Part shown: piece after piece, positions 52,655 to 62,385 of the stretch | Layout of the letters: each line of letters starts with the position of its first letter | How positions within the stretch are numbered: the first letter of the stretch is position 1 | Assembly: GCF_016862215.1 (NCBI RefSeq) | Contig: NZ_BOMN01000018.1 | Span: 1 to 64,000 of the forward strand | Origin: Winogradskya humida | Lineage (GTDB): Bacteria; Actinomycetota; Actinomycetes; Mycobacteriales; Micromonosporaceae | Length of the DNA stretch: 64,000 nt | Reading direction: 5' to 3' | Position numbers and translations under genes: made by a program | Notes under the pieces: model-generated | The model's input: only the letters and a program-made list of their open reading frames with translations | Database searches by the model: none | What the model was told of the DNA's origin: nothing

Positions 52655-54385
52655 ATGTCGGACCTTCACAGCTCGGATCTTCGCAGCTCACAGTGGTACG
52701 CCGGCGACGACCGCAACGCCTACATCCATCGCGCCTGGATGCGCCGCGGCGTGCCGGACTCCGCGTTCACCGGCCGCCCCCAGATCGCCATCGCCAACAC
52801 CGCCTCCGACCTCACCCCGTGCAACGCCCACCTCAACGAGGTGGCCCAGTCGGTGAAGAACGGCATCTACGAGGCCGGCGGCATCCCCCTCGACCTGCCC
52901 GTCGTGTCGCTCGGCGAGACCCAGGTCCGCCCCACCGCGATGCTCTGGCGCAACATGGCCGCGATGGCCACCGAAGAGATGCTGCGCGCCAACCCCATCG
53001 ACGGCGTGGTCCTGCTCGGCGGCTGCGACAAGACCATCCCGTCGCTGCTCATGGCCGCCGCCTCGGTCGACCTGCCCGCCGTCGTCGTCCCCGGCGGCCC
53101 GATGCTCACCGGCACGTTCCGCGGCGTCCCGCTCGGCTGCGGGACCGACGTCTGGCGCCTCTCCGAGGAGGTCCGCGCCGGCACCCTGTCCCAGGAGCAG
53201 TTCCTGCGCTCCGAGTCCGCGATGATCCGCAGCCGCGGCCACTGCAACACCATGGGCACGGCATCGACGATGGGCCTGCTCGCCGAAGCCCTCGGCACCG
53301 TCCTCCCCGGCCTCGCCGGCACCCCCGCCCCCGACAGCCGCCTGCTCGAAGGGGCTCACGCCTCCGGCCGCCTCGCCGTCGACCTCGTCACCGCCGGCCG
53401 CGTCCCCAGCACCCTGCTCACCCGCGGCTCGTTCCACAACGCGATCGTCACCCTCGCCGCCATCGGCGGCTCCACCAACGCGGTCGTCCACCTGCTCGCC
53501 ATCGCCGGCCGCCTCGGCATCGACCTCACCCTCGACGACTTCGACCGGATCGGCTCCCACGTCCCCCTGCTCGTCGACCTCCAGCCCGCCGGTCGCTTCC
53601 TCATGGAGGACTTCCACCGCGCCGGCGGCCTGCACGCCGTCCTGCGCGAGATCCGCGACCTGCTCGACCCGGCCGCACTCACGGTCACCGGCCGCACCCT
53701 CGTCGACCACCTCGACGACGCCCCGACCTGGGACCCCGAGGTCATCCGTCCCCGCAAGGACCCCCTGATCGCCGAGGCCGGCATCGCGGTCCTGCGCGGC
53801 TCGCTCGCCCCGTCCGGCGCCCTGATCAAACCGGCCGCCGCCTCACCGCACCTGCTCCAGCACCGCGGCCGCGCCCTGGTCTTCGACTCGATCGAGGACT
53901 TCCACGCCCGCGTCGACGACCCCGGCCTCGACGTGGACGCCGACACGATCATGGTCCTGCGCGGCTGCGGCCCCAAGGGCTACCCCGGCATGCCCGAGGT
54001 CGCCAACATGCCCCTCCCTCAGAAACTCCTCGAACAGGGAGTACGCGACATGGTCCGCATCTGCGACGGCCGCATGAGCGGCACCGCGTACGGCACCGTC
54101 GTCCTGCACGTGGCCCCCGAAGCCGCCGCCGGAGGCCCCCTCGCCCTCGTCCGCACCGGCGACATCATCAGCCTCGACGTCACCGGCCGCCGCCTTGACC
54201 TCGAGGTCCCCGCCGCCGAACTCGCCCAGCGCCGCGCCGGCGACTCCACCACCGCTGCCTTCGCCGACCCGAAACGCGGCTGGGAACGCCTCTACGTCGA
54301 CCACGTCCTGCAGGCCGACACCGGCGCCGACCTCGACTTCCTCCTCGGCTCCAGCGGCTCAGCCGTCAGCCGCGAATCCCACTGA
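52655..54385 (+). CDS. IlvD/Edd-family sugar-acid dehydratase
   Basis: A 576-residue Fe-S dehydratase of the IlvD/EDD family. Cluster-ligand Cys are in DLTPCNAHLNEVA, LLGGCDKTIPSLLMAA and GHCNTMGTAST; GGSTNAVVHLLAIAGRLGI and RICDGRMSGTAYG are hallmark blocks. Within the family it resembles aldonate dehydratases (arabonate/xylonate/fuconate) rather than the branched-chain amino acid enzyme, and it sits opposite an IclR gene and lactonase, so it probably removes water from an aldonic acid to give a 2-keto-3-deoxy acid. The exact sugar cannot be fixed. Confidence 0.9.
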   Translation: MSDLHSSDLRSSQWYAGDDRNAYIHRAWMRRGVPDSAFTGRPQIAIANTASDLTPCNAHLNEVAQSVKNGIYEAGGIPLDLPVVSLGETQVRPTAMLWRNMAAMATEEMLRANPIDGVVLLGGCDKTIPSLLMAAASVDLPAVVVPGGPMLTGTFRGVPLGCGTDVWRLSEEVRAGTLSQEQFLRSESAMIRSRGHCNTMGTASTMGLLAEALGTVLPGLAGTPAPDSRLLEGAHASGRLAVDLVTAGRVPSTLLTRGSFHNAIVTLAAIGGSTNAVVHLLAIAGRLGIDLTLDDFDRIGSHVPLLVDLQPAGRFLMEDFHRAGGLHAVLREIRDLLDPAALTVTGRTLVDHLDDAPTWDPEVIRPRKDPLIAEAGIAVLRGSLAPSGALIKPAAASPHLLQHRGRALVFDSIEDFHARVDDPGLDVDADTIMVLRGCGPKGYPGMPEVANMPLPQKLLEQGVRDMVRICDGRMSGTAYGTVVLHVAPEAAAGGPLALVRTGDIISLDVTGRRLDLEVPAAELAQRRAGDSTTAAFADPKRGWERLYVDHVLQADTGADLDFLLGSSGSAVSRESH

Positions 54386-54397
54386 TCCTCTCGCCGG

Positions 54398-55042
54398 TCA
54401 GGATCGCGGGCGGTCGCCCAGCAGCCGGGTGGCGAGGACCGCTGCCTGGGTGCGCCGCTCGAGCCCGAGTTTCGCCAGCAGGCTCGACACGTAGTTCTTG
54501 ACGGTCTTCTCCGCGAGGAACATCTTCCCGGCGATCTCCCGGTTGGTCAGCCCCTCGGCGACGTACTCGAGGATGCGGCGCTCCTGATCGGTCAGCGCGG
54601 CGAGCTCCTGCGGCTGCTCCACCCCGCTGCGGATCCGCTCGAGCACCCGCTGCGTCACCGCCGGATCGAGCAGTGACTGTCCCCCGGCGACCCGGCGCAC
54701 GGCATCCACCAGGTCGGTCCCCCGGATCTGCTTCAGCACATACCCGGAGGCCCCCGCCATGATCGCCGCGAACAGGGCCTCGTCATCCTCGTACGAGGTG
54801 AGAATAAGCCCCTTGATCGTCGAGTCCACCGCGCGCACGTCCCGGCAGACATCGATCCCGTTCCCGTCCGGCAACCGGGCATCCAGCACGGCGACATCGG
54901 GCCGCAACGCCGGGATCCGCCGGGCGGCCTCCTGCGCCGACCCGGACTCCCCCACCACCTCGATGTCGCCGCCCGCGTGCAGAAGGTCGGCCAGCCCCCG
55001 GCGCACCACCTCGTGGTCGTCGAGCAGAAAAACACGGATCAT
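54398..55042 (-). CDS. DevR/DosR-like NarL-family response regulator
   Basis: A 214-residue two-component regulator. Receiver: acidic pair D8-D9, phospho-acceptor D54, T82 and K104, the same numbering as mycobacterial DosR. The LuxR-type HTH is LTDQERRILEYVAEGLTNREIAGKMF (in parts), and EKTVKNYVSSLLAKLGLERR is almost the DosR recognition helix. It may serve in an oxygen- or redox-linked response, but no sensor kinase is adjacent. Tail-to-tail with the dehydratase gene, 12 nt apart. Confidence 0.92.
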   Translation of the reverse strand: MIRVFLLDDHEVVRRGLADLLHAGGDIEVVGESGSAQEAARRIPALRPDVAVLDARLPDGNGIDVCRDVRAVDSTIKGLILTSYEDDEALFAAIMAGASGYVLKQIRGTDLVDAVRRVAGGQSLLDPAVTQRVLERIRSGVEQPQELAALTDQERRILEYVAEGLTNREIAGKMFLAEKTVKNYVSSLLAKLGLERRTQAAVLATRLLGDRPRS

Positions 55043-55098
55043 AGGACCTTCCTACCGCCCCGCAAGGCCCCCACCAAGGGCCGAAGGTCCCGAACGGC

Positions 55099-56094
55099 TC
55101 AGTTGCCCGCGCCGAGGCTGGACATGAACGCGGCCGGATAGCGGTCGCCGCGTGCGGTGCCCGCGGGTACCGCCTTTTCGATCTCGGCCAGGTCGTCGCC
55201 GGTGAGGACGAGCTCCGTCGCCGGCAGGGCCTCGCTCAGCCGCTCCCTCGTGCGGGCCCCGGCCAGCGGGACGATATCCGGGCCCTGGGCGGCCACCCAG
55301 GCGATCGCCAGCTGAGCCACGGAGCAGCCCTTCGCCACCGCGATCCGGCGCAGCGCGTCCACCAGGGCGAGGTTGTGCTCCACGTTGCCGTCCGCGAAGC
55401 GCGGGCTCCTACCGCGAAGGTCCCCCGGCCCGGCGACGTGACCGGCACTCCAGTGCCCCGAGATGAGGCCCCGGCCGAGCACGCCGTACGCGGTGAGCCC
55501 GATGCCCAGCTCCCGCAGCACCGGCAGGATCTCCGCCTCCACCGCCCGGGAGATCAGCGAATACTCGAACTGCAGGTCGGCGATCGGATGCACGGCGTGC
55601 GCCCGGCGGATCGTCGCGGCGTCGACCTCCGACAGACCGACGTGCCGCACGAACCCGGCGTCGATCATCTCCTTGATCGCACCCACCGTCTCCTCGATCG
55701 GCACGGCGGGATCGAGCCGCGCGGGACGGTAGATGTCGATGTAATCCGTGCCCAGCCGGGTCAGCGAGTAGGCCAGGAAGTTCTTCATCGCCTCGGGACG
55801 CGAGTCATACCCGCCGAAGCTGTGCCCCGCGCCCATCAGCATGCCGAACTTCACGCTGAGCTGGTAACTCTCCCGGTCCCGGCCACGCAGTGCCTCGCCG
55901 AGCAGCATCTCGTTGTGGCCCGAGGCGTAGAAGTCGCCGGTGTCGATCAGCGTCACCCCCGCATCCAGCGCCGCGTGCACCGTGGCGATGCTCTCCGAGC
56001 GGTCCGCCTGGCCGTAGGCACCCGACATGCCCATCGCGCCCAGTCCCAGCGCGGAGACGACCGGGCCTGACTTCCCCAAAGTTCGTGTCTGCAT
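55099..56094 (-). CDS. Aldo/keto reductase
   Basis: A 331-residue AKR with a TIM-barrel fold. MQTRTLGKSGPVVSALGLG starts the domain; the catalytic Asp-Tyr lie in DTGDFYASGHNEMLLG, the Lys in LSVKFGM; the His of the usual QHR motif is replaced (DIYRPARLDPAVPIEE), a variant I recall from other bacterial AKRs. It should reduce an aldehyde or ketone with NADPH. ATG 56094 follows GGAGGAGAACGAG; upstream ATGs lie in low-complexity sequence. It diverges from an XRE regulator that may control it. Confidence 0.9.
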   Translation of the reverse strand: MQTRTLGKSGPVVSALGLGAMGMSGAYGQADRSESIATVHAALDAGVTLIDTGDFYASGHNEMLLGEALRGRDRESYQLSVKFGMLMGAGHSFGGYDSRPEAMKNFLAYSLTRLGTDYIDIYRPARLDPAVPIEETVGAIKEMIDAGFVRHVGLSEVDAATIRRAHAVHPIADLQFEYSLISRAVEAEILPVLRELGIGLTAYGVLGRGLISGHWSAGHVAGPGDLRGRSPRFADGNVEHNLALVDALRRIAVAKGCSVAQLAIAWVAAQGPDIVPLAGARTRERLSEALPATELVLTGDDLAEIEKAVPAGTARGDRYPAAFMSSLGAGN

Positions 56095-56220
56095 CTCGTT
56101 CTCCTCCATCGTCGGTCTGCCACCACGCTGCGCCCGTTTCCCCCGGCGCGGGAGCGGAGCGTTCATCGTGGGATCGCCGCTCCCTGGATACGGCCGCCGC
56201 CCGCGGGGGACCATGGGGTC

Positions 56221-57066
56221 ATGCAGCGTGACCAGCTCGCCGACTTCCTGCGCCGCCGCCGCGAGGCCATCCGCCCGGCCGAGGTCGGCATCACGGACGG
56301 CCCCCGCCGCCGCACCGCGGGCCTGCGCCGCGAGGAGGTCGCGATGCTCGCCGGGATGTCGGTCGACTACGTGGTCCGCCTCGAGCAGGGCCGTAGCAGC
56401 CAGCCCTCGACCCAGCTGCTCGGCGCGCTGGCCCGGGCGCTACGCCTCTCCGACGACGAGCGGGGCCACCTGTTCCACCTGGCCGGCCATCAGCCACCGC
56501 CGTCGGACGGGGTCGCCGGTCTGGCTCGCGCCGGCCTCATCCGCATGCTGGACCTGCTCGGCGACAGCCCCGCGCTGGTGATGTCAGACCTGGGTGAGGT
56601 CCTCGCGCAGAACCGGGCCTCCATCCTGCTGACGGGCGTTCAGACGGGTCAGACCGGCGACCGGCGTTACATCGTGTTCCGCTGGTTCACCGATCCCACG
56701 TTCCGCATCACACACCCGTCCGAGGATTTCGACCTCCGCGCCCGCCAGCTCGTCGCCGACCTGCGGGCGACCGCCGGGCGGCGTTCCGGTGACCCCGACA
56801 TCGCCGGGCTCATCTCCCGGCTGCTGGCCGCGAGCGAGCAGTTCCGCCTGCTGTGGGCGGACCACGAGGTGGCGGTCAGGCGAGCCGACCGCAAAACCAT
56901 GGTGCACCCCCGGGTGGGCCCGCTCGTGCTGGATTGCGAGACCCTGATGACCCCCGATCAGGGCCAGCATCTGGTGGTGCTCACCCCGGCTGACGCGGAG
57001 ACCCGTGAGCGGCTGGCACTGCTGCGCGTCCTCGGCGTCGAGGAGTTCGCGACCGGCGGATCATGA
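56221..57066 (+). CDS. XRE-family regulator with MmyB-like ligand domain
   Basis: A 281-residue transcription factor. The N-terminal HTH (LADFLRRRREAIRPAEVGI, RRTAGLRREEVAMLAGMSVDYVVRLEQGR) and the C-terminal MmyB-like domain (VLAQNRASILLTG, FRWFTDPTFR, LLWADHEVAVRRADRKTMVHP) are the common actinobacterial pair in which the second domain binds a fatty acid or small ligand. It is divergent from the AKR gene, 126 nt apart, a frequent arrangement for regulating a reductase. It overlaps the convergent GntR gene by 6 nt. Confidence 0.92.
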   Translation: MQRDQLADFLRRRREAIRPAEVGITDGPRRRTAGLRREEVAMLAGMSVDYVVRLEQGRSSQPSTQLLGALARALRLSDDERGHLFHLAGHQPPPSDGVAGLARAGLIRMLDLLGDSPALVMSDLGEVLAQNRASILLTGVQTGQTGDRRYIVFRWFTDPTFRITHPSEDFDLRARQLVADLRATAGRRSGDPDIAGLISRLLAASEQFRLLWADHEVAVRRADRKTMVHPRVGPLVLDCETLMTPDQGQHLVVLTPADAETRERLALLRVLGVEEFATGGS

Positions 57067-57783
57067 GCTCTGACGGCTCCACTGCATGGACATGCCCGTC
57101 GCGCCGCGTTCGGTCCGGATCTCCATCATGGTGCCGAGGATCGTGGCCCGGTCGAGCAGGATCGGGCGGTTGTCCAGGCCGAAGGTGACCCGGTCCGAGA
57201 CGAAGACGGGGGTGCCGGGCGGCTGACGCATCAGCGCCGCGGTCTTCTCGTCCAGGATCCCGGGGCGCAGCACCTCGGCGGCCCGGTGGACGACGATGCC
57301 GTGCTCCGCGAGGACGGCGTAGAGCGATGCCCCGCTGTAGTCCAGGTCGGCCAGGGGCACGCCGGCGGGTTGCGGCGCCCACGACAGCTGGTGGACCGCC
57401 GGGCGTCCCGACAACAGCCGCAGGCGTTCGAGGCTCAGGACGCGCCGGGTGGCGGGGACGTCGAGCTGGGTCGCGGCCCAGGCCGGGGGGCGTTGCAACG
57501 ACTGCGCGACGATCAGCGTGGTGACGCTCTGGCCCTGGGCCTTGAGGTCCTCGGCCAGGCCGCGCAGGGAGTCGAGGCGATACATCAGCCGGGGCGACGT
57601 CACGAACGTGCCCCGCCCCGGCTCCTGCGAGACCAGGCCCTCGTCCTCCAGCCGCTGCAGGGCCTGCCGCAGCGTCACGAGGGTCACGCCGTACTGCGAG
57701 CTGAGCTCCTTCTGCGGCGGCAGCATCGCGCCCGGGGCCAGCTCGCCCGCACGGATCTTCGCGGTCAGGTCATCGGCGATCAC
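57061..57783 (-). CDS. GntR-family regulator of the trpBA operon
   Basis: A 240-residue GntR/HutC-type regulator. The wHTH is [45 protein letters not shown]; the UTRA domain follows (LRGLAEDLKAQGQSV, RLLSGRPAVHQLSW, PVFVSDRVTFGLDNRPILLDRATI). The first ATG/GTG-type start (GTG 57783) is 14 nt inside trpA and cuts off the usual PKYQ segment, which is coded upstream in frame ([13 protein letters not shown]); a CTG at 57810 would restore it. It probably represses the operon by binding the 14-bp inverted arms at 59816-59869 (inference). Confidence 0.85.
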   Translation of the reverse strand: MIADDLTAKIRAGELAPGAMLPPQKELSSQYGVTLVTLRQALQRLEDEGLVSQEPGRGTFVTSPRLMYRLDSLRGLAEDLKAQGQSVTTLIVAQSLQRPPAWAATQLDVPATRRVLSLERLRLLSGRPAVHQLSWAPQPAGVPLADLDYSGASLYAVLAEHGIVVHRAAEVLRPGILDEKTAALMRQPPGTPVFVSDRVTFGLDNRPILLDRATILGTMMEIRTERGATGMSMQWSRQSS

Positions 57784-58620
57784 CTGATATTTCGGCGTAC
57801 GGCGTTGCAGTGGACACCCCCTGGTCGAGCGCGGCGCGCAGGGCCCCGACCTCCCGCCGGAGATCAGCGGGCGAAGCCCCGTCCAGAACCCTACGCATCA
57901 GCGCGGCCCCGACGACCACCCCGTCCCCGGCGCGTCCCGCGACAGCCGCCTGCTCCGGCGTCGACACCCCGAACCCGATGAGCACCGGCAGCCGCTGCAC
58001 CGGATCCGCGCCGTCGCGTGACCCCGCGTGGAAAACACTCGCGGCCGGCTCGGCGAGCAGCAGCTTCGCGCGGCGGGCGAGGGCTTCGGCCTCGGGGGCG
58101 AGTGTGGTTCGCTCTCCGGTGACGCCCATGACGCTCACTGCGTACACAAATCCTTGGCTGCGGTGGCAGATCTGGCGCAAGCGATCGTCGGGGGTTACCG
58201 GTGCGGCGAGCAGGATCATGTCGATGCCGGCGGCAGCGGCGGCGGATTCGAGCTCCGCCGACTCCTCGAGCGGCAGGTCCGAGACGATCAGGCCACTCAC
58301 GCCCGCCCGGGCGAGACGCTCGATACCCACCTTCAGGACCAGATTCGCGTACGCCATGACGATGATCGGTACGCGCAACCGCCCCCGGATCGCGGTCAGC
58401 TCGTGCAGGATCGCGTCCACTGTCGCACCACGGGTGAGTGCCTGGTCCGAGGCCTGCTGGATCGTGGTGCCGTCGAGCATCGGATCGGAGAACGGCAGGC
58501 CGACCTCGATCGCGTCCGCCCCCGCCTCCTGATAGGCGAGCAGGTAGTCGGTCCAGCCGGCTGTGACACCACCGGTCAGAAATGGCACCAGCAGCGGACG
58601 ACCGGTACCCAGCCGCAAAG

Positions 58621-58624
<4 letters not shown>
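57770..58624 (-). CDS. trpA: Tryptophan synthase alpha chain
   Basis: A 284-residue TIM-barrel enzyme that cleaves indole-3-glycerol phosphate to indole and glyceraldehyde 3-phosphate. [14 protein letters not shown] near residue 39 holds the catalytic Glu and Asp; [35 protein letters not shown] and [10 protein letters not shown] are hallmark blocks. GTG 58624 overlaps the trpB stop by GTGA. The operon lacks trpC, E, D, so this is probably a secondary trpBA pair, with a local GntR instead of the usual trp control. Confidence 0.93.
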
Positions 58625-59805
<1,181 letters not shown>

Positions 59806-59815
59806 GGGCCTCCAA

Positions 59816-59869
59816 AGTTATAGAACTCTTGAGGCATCATGACATAACTTCCGCCAGAGTTCTATAACT
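59816..59869 (-). promoter_or_regulatory. Likely GntR operator of trpBA-gntR
   Basis: AGTTATAGAACTCT (59816-59829) and its exact reverse complement AGAGTTCTATAACT (59856-59869) flank a 26-nt centre that contains another ATAACTT half. TATAAC sequences inside the arms could be -10 boxes. The right arm covers the stop codon of the lipoprotein gene. Spacing of arms (40 nt) suits two bound dimers. Confidence 0.75.
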
Positions 59870-60608
59870 CTTGGAGCGCCTCGAACCAGCCCAGCGCCAT
59901 CTTGCGGTAGCCGGCGTCGTTCGGATGGAGCTTGTCGGCGAGGTCCCGCCCGCGCACCGCGCTCTGATCGACCAGGTGGAACTGCGCCCCCGCCGCGGCA
60001 ACGACGGTCACCACGTGAGCGTTGTAGGCATCGGCGCGCTCCTGCCGCACGGCACCGTCGCCGACGTCCCGGTTACCTACGATCCGCGCCACGAGCACCT
60101 GCGCACCGGGCCGGTCCCGGGCGATCTGCGCGAGGAGACGGGTGAGCACCTGCGGGGCGAACCGGGCCGCTTCCGGCGTACGCAGATCGTTGGTCCCGGC
60201 ATGAAGAACAACCACATCCGGCCGGTACGCGATCAGCCAGCGATGCAGACGCTTCGCCAACTGCGTCATGGTCCACCCGGAGTGACCCTCGTGATCGTTG
60301 TCAGGCCCGTCCCCCGAGCGCTGGGAGCCCACGAAATCGACGTCCCACCCGGCACCGGTCAGCATGCGGTAGAGGTCAGCGCGGTATCCGTCCTCGTGCA
60401 CGGACCCGGCACCGGCGGTGATCGAGTCACCGAGCGGCATGACCCTGATCCGGCGCCCGGCCGCGAAACCCGGCTCAGGCACGGCCACCTCCGGATGCGA
60501 GGGCGGTGCGGGCGTAGGCGCCGACCGGGTCGGGACCGGTTCCGAACATGCCGTGAGCAGCAGAGCGGTCGTCACCGCCGTCAGCACCTGCACCCTCAGC
60601 CGCATCAT
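59862..60608 (-). CDS. SGNH/GDSL-type hydrolase lipoprotein
   Basis: A 248-residue exported lipoprotein. Lipobox LTAC near residue 21, a Pro-rich linker, then the SGNH domain: MPLGDSITAGAG (Ser block I), VVLHAGTNDLRTP (block III) and DKLHPNDAGYRKMA (Asp/His block V). It resembles acetyl-xylan or rhamnogalacturonan acetylesterases but also lysophospholipases; the substrate is unknown. Its last codons and stop lie inside the trpBA operator. A small GGCC hairpin lies upstream. Confidence 0.9.
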   Translation of the reverse strand: MMRLRVQVLTAVTTALLLTACSEPVPTRSAPTPAPPSHPEVAVPEPGFAAGRRIRVMPLGDSITAGAGSVHEDGYRADLYRMLTGAGWDVDFVGSQRSGDGPDNDHEGHSGWTMTQLAKRLHRWLIAYRPDVVVLHAGTNDLRTPEAARFAPQVLTRLLAQIARDRPGAQVLVARIVGNRDVGDGAVRQERADAYNAHVVTVVAAAGAQFHLVDQSAVRGRDLADKLHPNDAGYRKMALGWFEALQEL

Positions 60609-60750
60609 CAGCCCCCGTAGGCCCCTTCGGCCTCCGCCCGGAAGAACTGATCAGGATTCACGTTTTTCTTGCCGGACCGAGGGGTGCCTTCGACACCATT
60701 CGATGAAAAATGCGTTCTGCCGGCACGGCGGCCGGGTCGATAATGCTGGG

Positions 60751-61839
60751 GTGCAGGCACTCGAGATCGCGTGCGACGAGTCCGGGTACGAGGGTGAGAA
60801 GCTGATCGACACCACGACCGACGTGTTCGCGCACGCCGGGGTGCGGCTCGGCACCGACGTCGCGTCCGCATGCCTTGCCGAGCTGCGGCGACGCATCCGC
60901 TCCCCCGCGACGGAGTACAAAGCGACACACCTGCTGCGCGAGAAGCACCGCGCCGTGCTCGTCTGGTTTCTCGGGCCGTCGAGCCCGCTGTTCCGCAACG
61001 CGCACGTCTACCTGATCGACAAGGTCTACTTCGCGCTCGGCAAGCTCACCGACGTCATGATGAGCGAGCCGGTCGCGGCCGGCCTCGCCCCGGACGGCCG
61101 GTCCCGGGCGGCCTCCGACGCCCTCTACCGCGACGGGACCAGCCACGACTTCCTGACCGCGGCGAACACCATGATGCGCGCGCGTGACCGCGCGGACGTG
61201 ACGGGCCCGGTCGACAGCTTCTTCCGGGTGGCGGGCACGCTCGGCGGCCTGGACGGTGACTCCACCGGAGGTCGAACCGAAAGTCGGAACGGGCGTCGAG
61301 CCGAACAACGCAGTGGCCGCACCCCAGGTCTCACCAGCGGCGGCGATGGGCCGGGGAACATCCCGGCCATGTGGCAGCCCTTGGGACGCCATGGCGGCCG
61401 CACCACAGGACAGGCCGGCGCGTTCTCAGGGCGGGAGAAGGCCGTCGCGTTCCGGCAGCGGATGCGGGACGACCCCGCCCTCTCCCTGCTCGACCCGCTG
61501 ACGCCGGCGGTGATGCGGGCCGTTGCGCGCTGGGGTGCGGACGGACAGCCGGTGACGATCGTGCATGACCGGCAGACGATGCTGCCGCACGAGCGGGTGG
61601 CGCGGTTGCAGCGGGAGTTGCGGGAGGCCGGGCTGGTGCTGGAACGGGTGGAGCTGGCCGCCGCCGAGTTCGAGGCCCGGGTGCAGCTCGCCGACATTCT
61701 CGCCGGCACGGTGCGCAAGATCGCTCAGGACCAGTTGCACGGCTGCGGGGACGGGGAGCTGACGACGCTCGTCCGGCCGTACATCGATGGGCAGTCGATC
61801 TGGGGTGATGGTCGTAGCTGGGCGTCGCTCCGCTCGTGA
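60751..61839 (+). CDS. DUF3800-like protein with low-complexity insertion
   Basis: A 362-residue protein. EIACDESGYEGEKLIDTT near the start and VTIVHDRQTMLP with RVQLADILAGTVRK near the end fit DUF3800, an RNase H-like family whose enzymatic role is unsettled. Between residues ~168 and ~230 lies a Gly/Arg/Ser-rich stretch (DGDSTGGRTESRNGRRAEQ, then SGGDGPGNIPAMWQP) that replaces the usual short link and is unlike the rest in composition. GTG 60751 is used; GATAAT is 6 nt upstream, suggesting a leaderless mRNA. An actinobacterial relative without the insertion is the pattern I would expect. Confidence 0.7.
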   Translation: MQALEIACDESGYEGEKLIDTTTDVFAHAGVRLGTDVASACLAELRRRIRSPATEYKATHLLREKHRAVLVWFLGPSSPLFRNAHVYLIDKVYFALGKLTDVMMSEPVAAGLAPDGRSRAASDALYRDGTSHDFLTAANTMMRARDRADVTGPVDSFFRVAGTLGGLDGDSTGGRTESRNGRRAEQRSGRTPGLTSGGDGPGNIPAMWQPLGRHGGRTTGQAGAFSGREKAVAFRQRMRDDPALSLLDPLTPAVMRAVARWGADGQPVTIVHDRQTMLPHERVARLQRELREAGLVLERVELAAAEFEARVQLADILAGTVRKIAQDQLHGCGDGELTTLVRPYIDGQSIWGDGRSWASLRS

Positions 61840-61949
61840 GCGACACGCCCACACGGCCTACTTGCTAATGAAAACCGTTGCCAACAAGATGGACAGCGTC
61901 GCCGAGATGGCGGCGGGTTGGTCTCTGTTCGTGTACGGGAAGGATCCCC

Positions 61950-62342
61950 ATGTCTTTGAACGTTTCCCCCGATCTGTTGTCCGTCGCCGAGCGCGGCGAA
62001 GTCTCCGACGGCGAGTTCGTGGAGTGTGTGCGCACGTCCCTGCCGTACGCGTGGCAGGTCGTCAGTTCTGTCATGACCGACCTGGGACGTGACGGCGGTG
62101 ACTTCGCCGATCACGAGATCCCGCCGCCGACCGAGGCCGAGCGGGGGCAGTTGCTGCGCGCGCTCGCCAGTGATGCCATCCGCGGTGGTCTGGAGCGGCA
62201 CTTCGGCGCGAAGCTCGCGTTCCAGAACTGCCACCGGGTCGCGGCGTTCGGTTTCTCCGCGGTGGGCGGGGAGCGCTACCAGGCGTTCGTGTCGCCGCGC
62301 GGGCAGCTGCTGAACCAGTCCCCCGAGTTGCGTAACTGCTGA
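61950..62342 (+). CDS. SCO5389-family protein
   Basis: A 130-residue protein that closely follows the SCO5389 family of actinomycetes: MSLNVSPDLLSVAERGEV, FVECVRTSLPYAWQVVSS, ALASDAIRGGLERHFGAKLAFQNCHRVA (in parts) and the end LLNQSPELRNC. Function unknown; the family is widely kept in streptomycetes and relatives. GGAAGGA lies 5 nt before ATG 61950. A strong hairpin follows the stop. Confidence 0.92.
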   Translation: MSLNVSPDLLSVAERGEVSDGEFVECVRTSLPYAWQVVSSVMTDLGRDGGDFADHEIPPPTEAERGQLLRALASDAIRGGLERHFGAKLAFQNCHRVAAFGFSAVGGERYQAFVSPRGQLLNQSPELRNC

Positions 62343-62347
62343 TCACC

Positions 62348-62382
62348 GGGCCTTCCCCCGTTTTGCCGGCGGGGGAAGGCCC
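62348..62382. terminator. Bidirectional terminator hairpin
   Basis: GGGCCTTCCCCCG and CGGGGGAAGGCCC pair perfectly over 13 bp around a 9-nt loop that contains TTTT. It lies between the converging SCO5389 and TPR genes, 5 nt from each stop region. Confidence 0.85.
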
Positions 62383-62385
62383 TGG

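Noticed and set aside
61866..61885. Zur-box-like AATGAAAACCGTTGCC upstream of the SCO5389-family gene
   Set aside because: No dyad partner for the AATGAAAA half, so there is no supportable Zur site.
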